Shown: in pieces, positions 36,983 to 37,224 of the stretch | Numbering within the stretch: position 1 is the first letter of the stretch | How the letters are laid out: every line of letters begins with the position of its first letter | DNA from: a virus | Strand: one strand, 5' to 3' | IMG/VR virus record: IMGVR_UViG_3300032288_001288 | Coordinates: 1-37,224 of that record | Length of the DNA: 37,224 nucleotides | Program-made: the position numbers and the translations under genes | The notes under the pieces: model-generated | What the model saw: only the letters and a program-made list of their open reading frames with translations | The model's database searches: none | What the model was told of the DNA's origin: nothing

Positions 36983-37224
36983 TTACCGTTTGGCCTTGGG
37001 TTTTTTCTCAACGCTGGTGAGCACGAAGCTGCCTTTGACCTGTGGCTGGTAGAAACTAATCTCGTACTGCACCTCCTCCTCGCATGGCACGAGCCAGACC
37101 CAGTAGGTATACCCGCGCTTGTCGAAGTCTTTCATCAGCGCGTGTAGGTCATTGCCGGTGCGCCAATTGAATGGGTTCATCACGAGGTAGTGAAACACTG
37201 GTTGTTTGTGCTTGAGCAGCCCAG
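36983..37224 (-). CDS. Hypothetical protein, 5' end beyond right edge
   Basis: The frame stays open through the right edge: LLKHKQPVFHYLVMNPFNWR continues into TGNDLHALMKDFDKRGYTYW and EVQYEISFYQPQVKGSFVLT, ending KKPKAKR. The GTG near 37198 is only a possible internal start and the residues before it read like continuing protein, so the gene is probably truncated by the window. Strand-rich middle, basic end. Function unknown. Confidence 0.6.
   Translation of the reverse strand, partial: GLLKHKQPVFHYLVMNPFNWRTGNDLHALMKDFDKRGYTYWVWLVPCEEEVQYEISFYQPQVKGSFVLTSVEKKPKAKR

Overview
The window is almost certainly part of a tailed double-stranded DNA phage genome (or a metagenomic phage contig), seen from within the virion gene block through most of a replication and accessory block. 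Genes are packed and mostly overlap by ATGA, TGATG or TAATG junctions. There is one strand switch, there are many tiny ORFs with strong Shine-Dalgarno sites, and no rRNA, tRNA, CRISPR array, integrase or host housekeeping gene was seen. Base composition is moderately GC-rich. The host cannot be named from the sequence; the small accessory ORFs are of types I associate with proteobacterial, especially aquatic, phages (inference only).

Left arm, + strand, 1 to 16271: the tail end of an HNH/AP2 gene cut by the window edge, a C1q-like receptor or fibre protein, two probable virion proteins with Gly-rich and SDGG-type motifs, a small helical protein, a Gln-rich repeat protein, and a 3336-residue giant protein. 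The giant combines a membrane-like N-terminal segment, a very long coiled coil, a zincin metalloprotease motif, an ADP-ribosyltransferase-like segment and an LPD38-like C-terminus. That is the layout of a 'polyvalent' protein delivered with phage DNA. No terminase, portal, major capsid or endolysin gene is recognisable here, so those genes probably lie outside the window.

Junction, 16192 to 16428: the two arms converge. A small conserved-looking minus-strand gene overlaps both the end of the primase and the end of the giant gene, and a perfect 11-bp stem lies in it.

Right arm, - strand, 37224 down to 16192: read in transcription order it starts with a group of short units at 37.2-34.4 kb, separated by GC-rich hairpins and sharing leader sequences (DUF932-like protein, small proteins). 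Next come dozens of small overlapping accessory ORFs (zinc ribbons, a one-helix membrane microprotein, shuffled REACAK-type paralogues, an AT-rich HNH/AP2 endonuclease), then the replication and recombination set: DUF3310, VRR-NUC nuclease, family A DNA polymerase with 3'-5' exonuclease, a small zincin, a Cas4/RecB-type nuclease with a cysteine cluster, an HNH protein, a SNF2-type helicase, a probable ssDNA-binding protein, a second HNH/AP2 endonuclease, an HTH protein and a PrimPol-helicase. Together PrimPol-helicase, PolA, SSB-like protein and nucleases would make a largely self-sufficient replication system, while the giant virion protein is the best candidate for early host takeover or defence suppression.
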